Shown in pieces: positions 36,406 to 36,955 of a DNA stretch of 36,955 nt. The stretch is from positions 1-36,955 of the IMG/VR virus record IMGVR_UViG_3300002231_000004; one strand, given 5' to 3'. Both the position numbers and the translations under genes were made by a program. The notes under the pieces were generated by a model. The model did not search any database, was not told where the DNA came from, and saw only the letters and a program-made list of their open reading frames with translations. Position 1 is the first letter of the stretch. The number at the start of each line of letters is the position of its first letter. The stretch is from a virus.

Positions 36406-36955
36406 TTACCAGGCGATCTTTTTGCCGCGCAAACCTGCTGCGACTCGCCTGGTGGCCTCTTCCATGTTTTTGGGTGGGGCTGGCTTCGGATCGCTGGCCC
36501 CTGCTCTTGCTCTTGTCATCGGATTGACGGACGGTTGCGCGCCGCCTTCGGGTGTTTCCGGCGCCCCGGCCTGCCCGATCTTCCCTCCGGCCTGGAGCGT
36601 CTGCATCGTCTGGAGCTGCTTGACTGGATCATCGCCAGCCAGTGTCTCCACAAGTGAGCGGTCCTCGGCGCTCAGGCTCGCGAGCGCGGCCTGAGTAAAC
36701 TGCTCCATCTGAGCGGCGGCAGCAGCTGCCCAGTCGGGGCCCTGCTCTGGCGCGGGAGGCGTCGGTGTTTCGACCTTGGGTGTCTCGGCCTTCGGCGCTT
36801 CGGGCGTCTCGGCCTTGGGTTTCTCTGGCACAGCAGGAGGAGCGGGGGGGACAGCGGGGATAGCTGGGGGCGCCATCAGAAACACGGGCTGCACCGGCGC
36901 GGGGGCGGGTGCTTGCGTGGGGGTTGGGGCTGGCGCCGTCGGGGCTTCGGGCGTT
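36406..36955 (-). CDS. Scaffold-like head assembly protein (5' end at 1-63)
   Basis: 194 residues after joining with 1-63. The N-terminal two thirds are Pro/Ala/Glu-rich and low-complexity (PKAETPEAPKAETPKVETPTPP), followed by helices (PDWAAAAAAQMEQFTQAALASLSAEDRSLVETLA) and a basic C-terminus (PPKNMEEATRRVAAGLRGKKIAW). This is the layout of phage scaffolds: disordered, helical, with a basic capsid-binding tail. No protease motif was seen, unlike Mu gpI. It is directly before the major capsid gene. The internal GTG at 36894 is not the start; the ATG at 63 is. Confidence 0.75.
   Translation of the reverse strand, partial: TPEAPTAPAPTPTQAPAPAPVQPVFLMAPPAIPAVPPAPPAVPEKPKAETPEAPKAETPKVETPTPPAPEQGPDWAAAAAAQMEQFTQAALASLSAEDRSLVETLAGDDPVKQLQTMQTLQAGGKIGQAGAPETPEGGAQPSVNPMTRARAGASDPKPAPPKNMEEATRRVAAGLRGKKIAW
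36928..36955. repeat. Terminal direct repeat, right copy
   Basis: Identical to bases 1-28. See the left copy for the circular-join evidence. Confidence 0.95.

Noticed and set aside
1-36955. CRISPR array, integrase, transposase or complete tRNA
   Set aside because: No repeat-spacer pattern, recombinase motif (Tyr R..H.R..Y or Ser type) or full cloverleaf was seen on either strand.

Overview
This window is a complete, circularly permuted genome of a tailed phage with a siphovirus-type gene set. The first 28 bases are repeated exactly as the last 28. Joining the ends (about 36,927 unique bases) turns two gene fragments into one intact 194-codon scaffold-like gene with a good ribosome binding site. 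The DNA is visibly GC-rich. One cargo gene is a cysteine-rich lipoprotein of a style common in Myxococcota and related former Deltaproteobacteria, so a host in that group is a reasonable but unproven guess. I see no integrase, no recognisable CI-type repressor with a protease domain, and no complete tRNA gene.

Layout. Nearly everything is on the minus strand and is read from about 14545 down to 1, then across the junction from 36955 down to 17349. Only six genes (14690-17340) are on the plus strand. The two directions start from one 144-base switch region (14546-14689). It holds two mirror-image promoters (TTGACT, 17 bases, TATTGT), each with its -10 element inside one arm of a 15-base perfect inverted repeat. 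The first leftward gene is a Cro-like helix-turn-helix protein, the natural candidate to bind there.

Leftward from the switch lie the replication and recombination genes: a RecT-like annealing protein, a PrimPol plus VirE/SF3-type helicase, a helix-turn-helix protein whose own coding region carries ten copies of GGTTGAAC (candidate origin), a Dam-type methylase and a DEDD exonuclease. A tightly overlapping set of small DNA-binding and zinc-binding proteins follows. Next come the packaging and head genes in Mu-like order (TerS, TerL, portal, gpF-like, an inserted lipoprotein, gpG-like, scaffold, major capsid), then head-tail connectors, the major tail protein, a lambda-type G/GT chaperone pair with a GGGAAAG slippery site and stem-loop, an 816-residue tape measure, tail-tip proteins, and a lysis cassette ending in an M15 peptidase endolysin. 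After an AT-rich promoter region come four small genes of unknown role, and beside them a short segment resembling the 3' half of a tRNA.

Gene coupling is very tight: most neighbours overlap as ATGA, TAATG or TGATG. Genes that do not overlap their upstream neighbour often share a leader of the form GGAGATA(G/A)A before ATG. Three genes look frame-disturbed: recT and the gpF-like gene at their starts, and a tail-tip gene at a run of four G. These could be assembly errors or real events. Two small genes too short for routine calling (4705-4875 and 33052-33213) are supported by exact overlaps with their neighbours.
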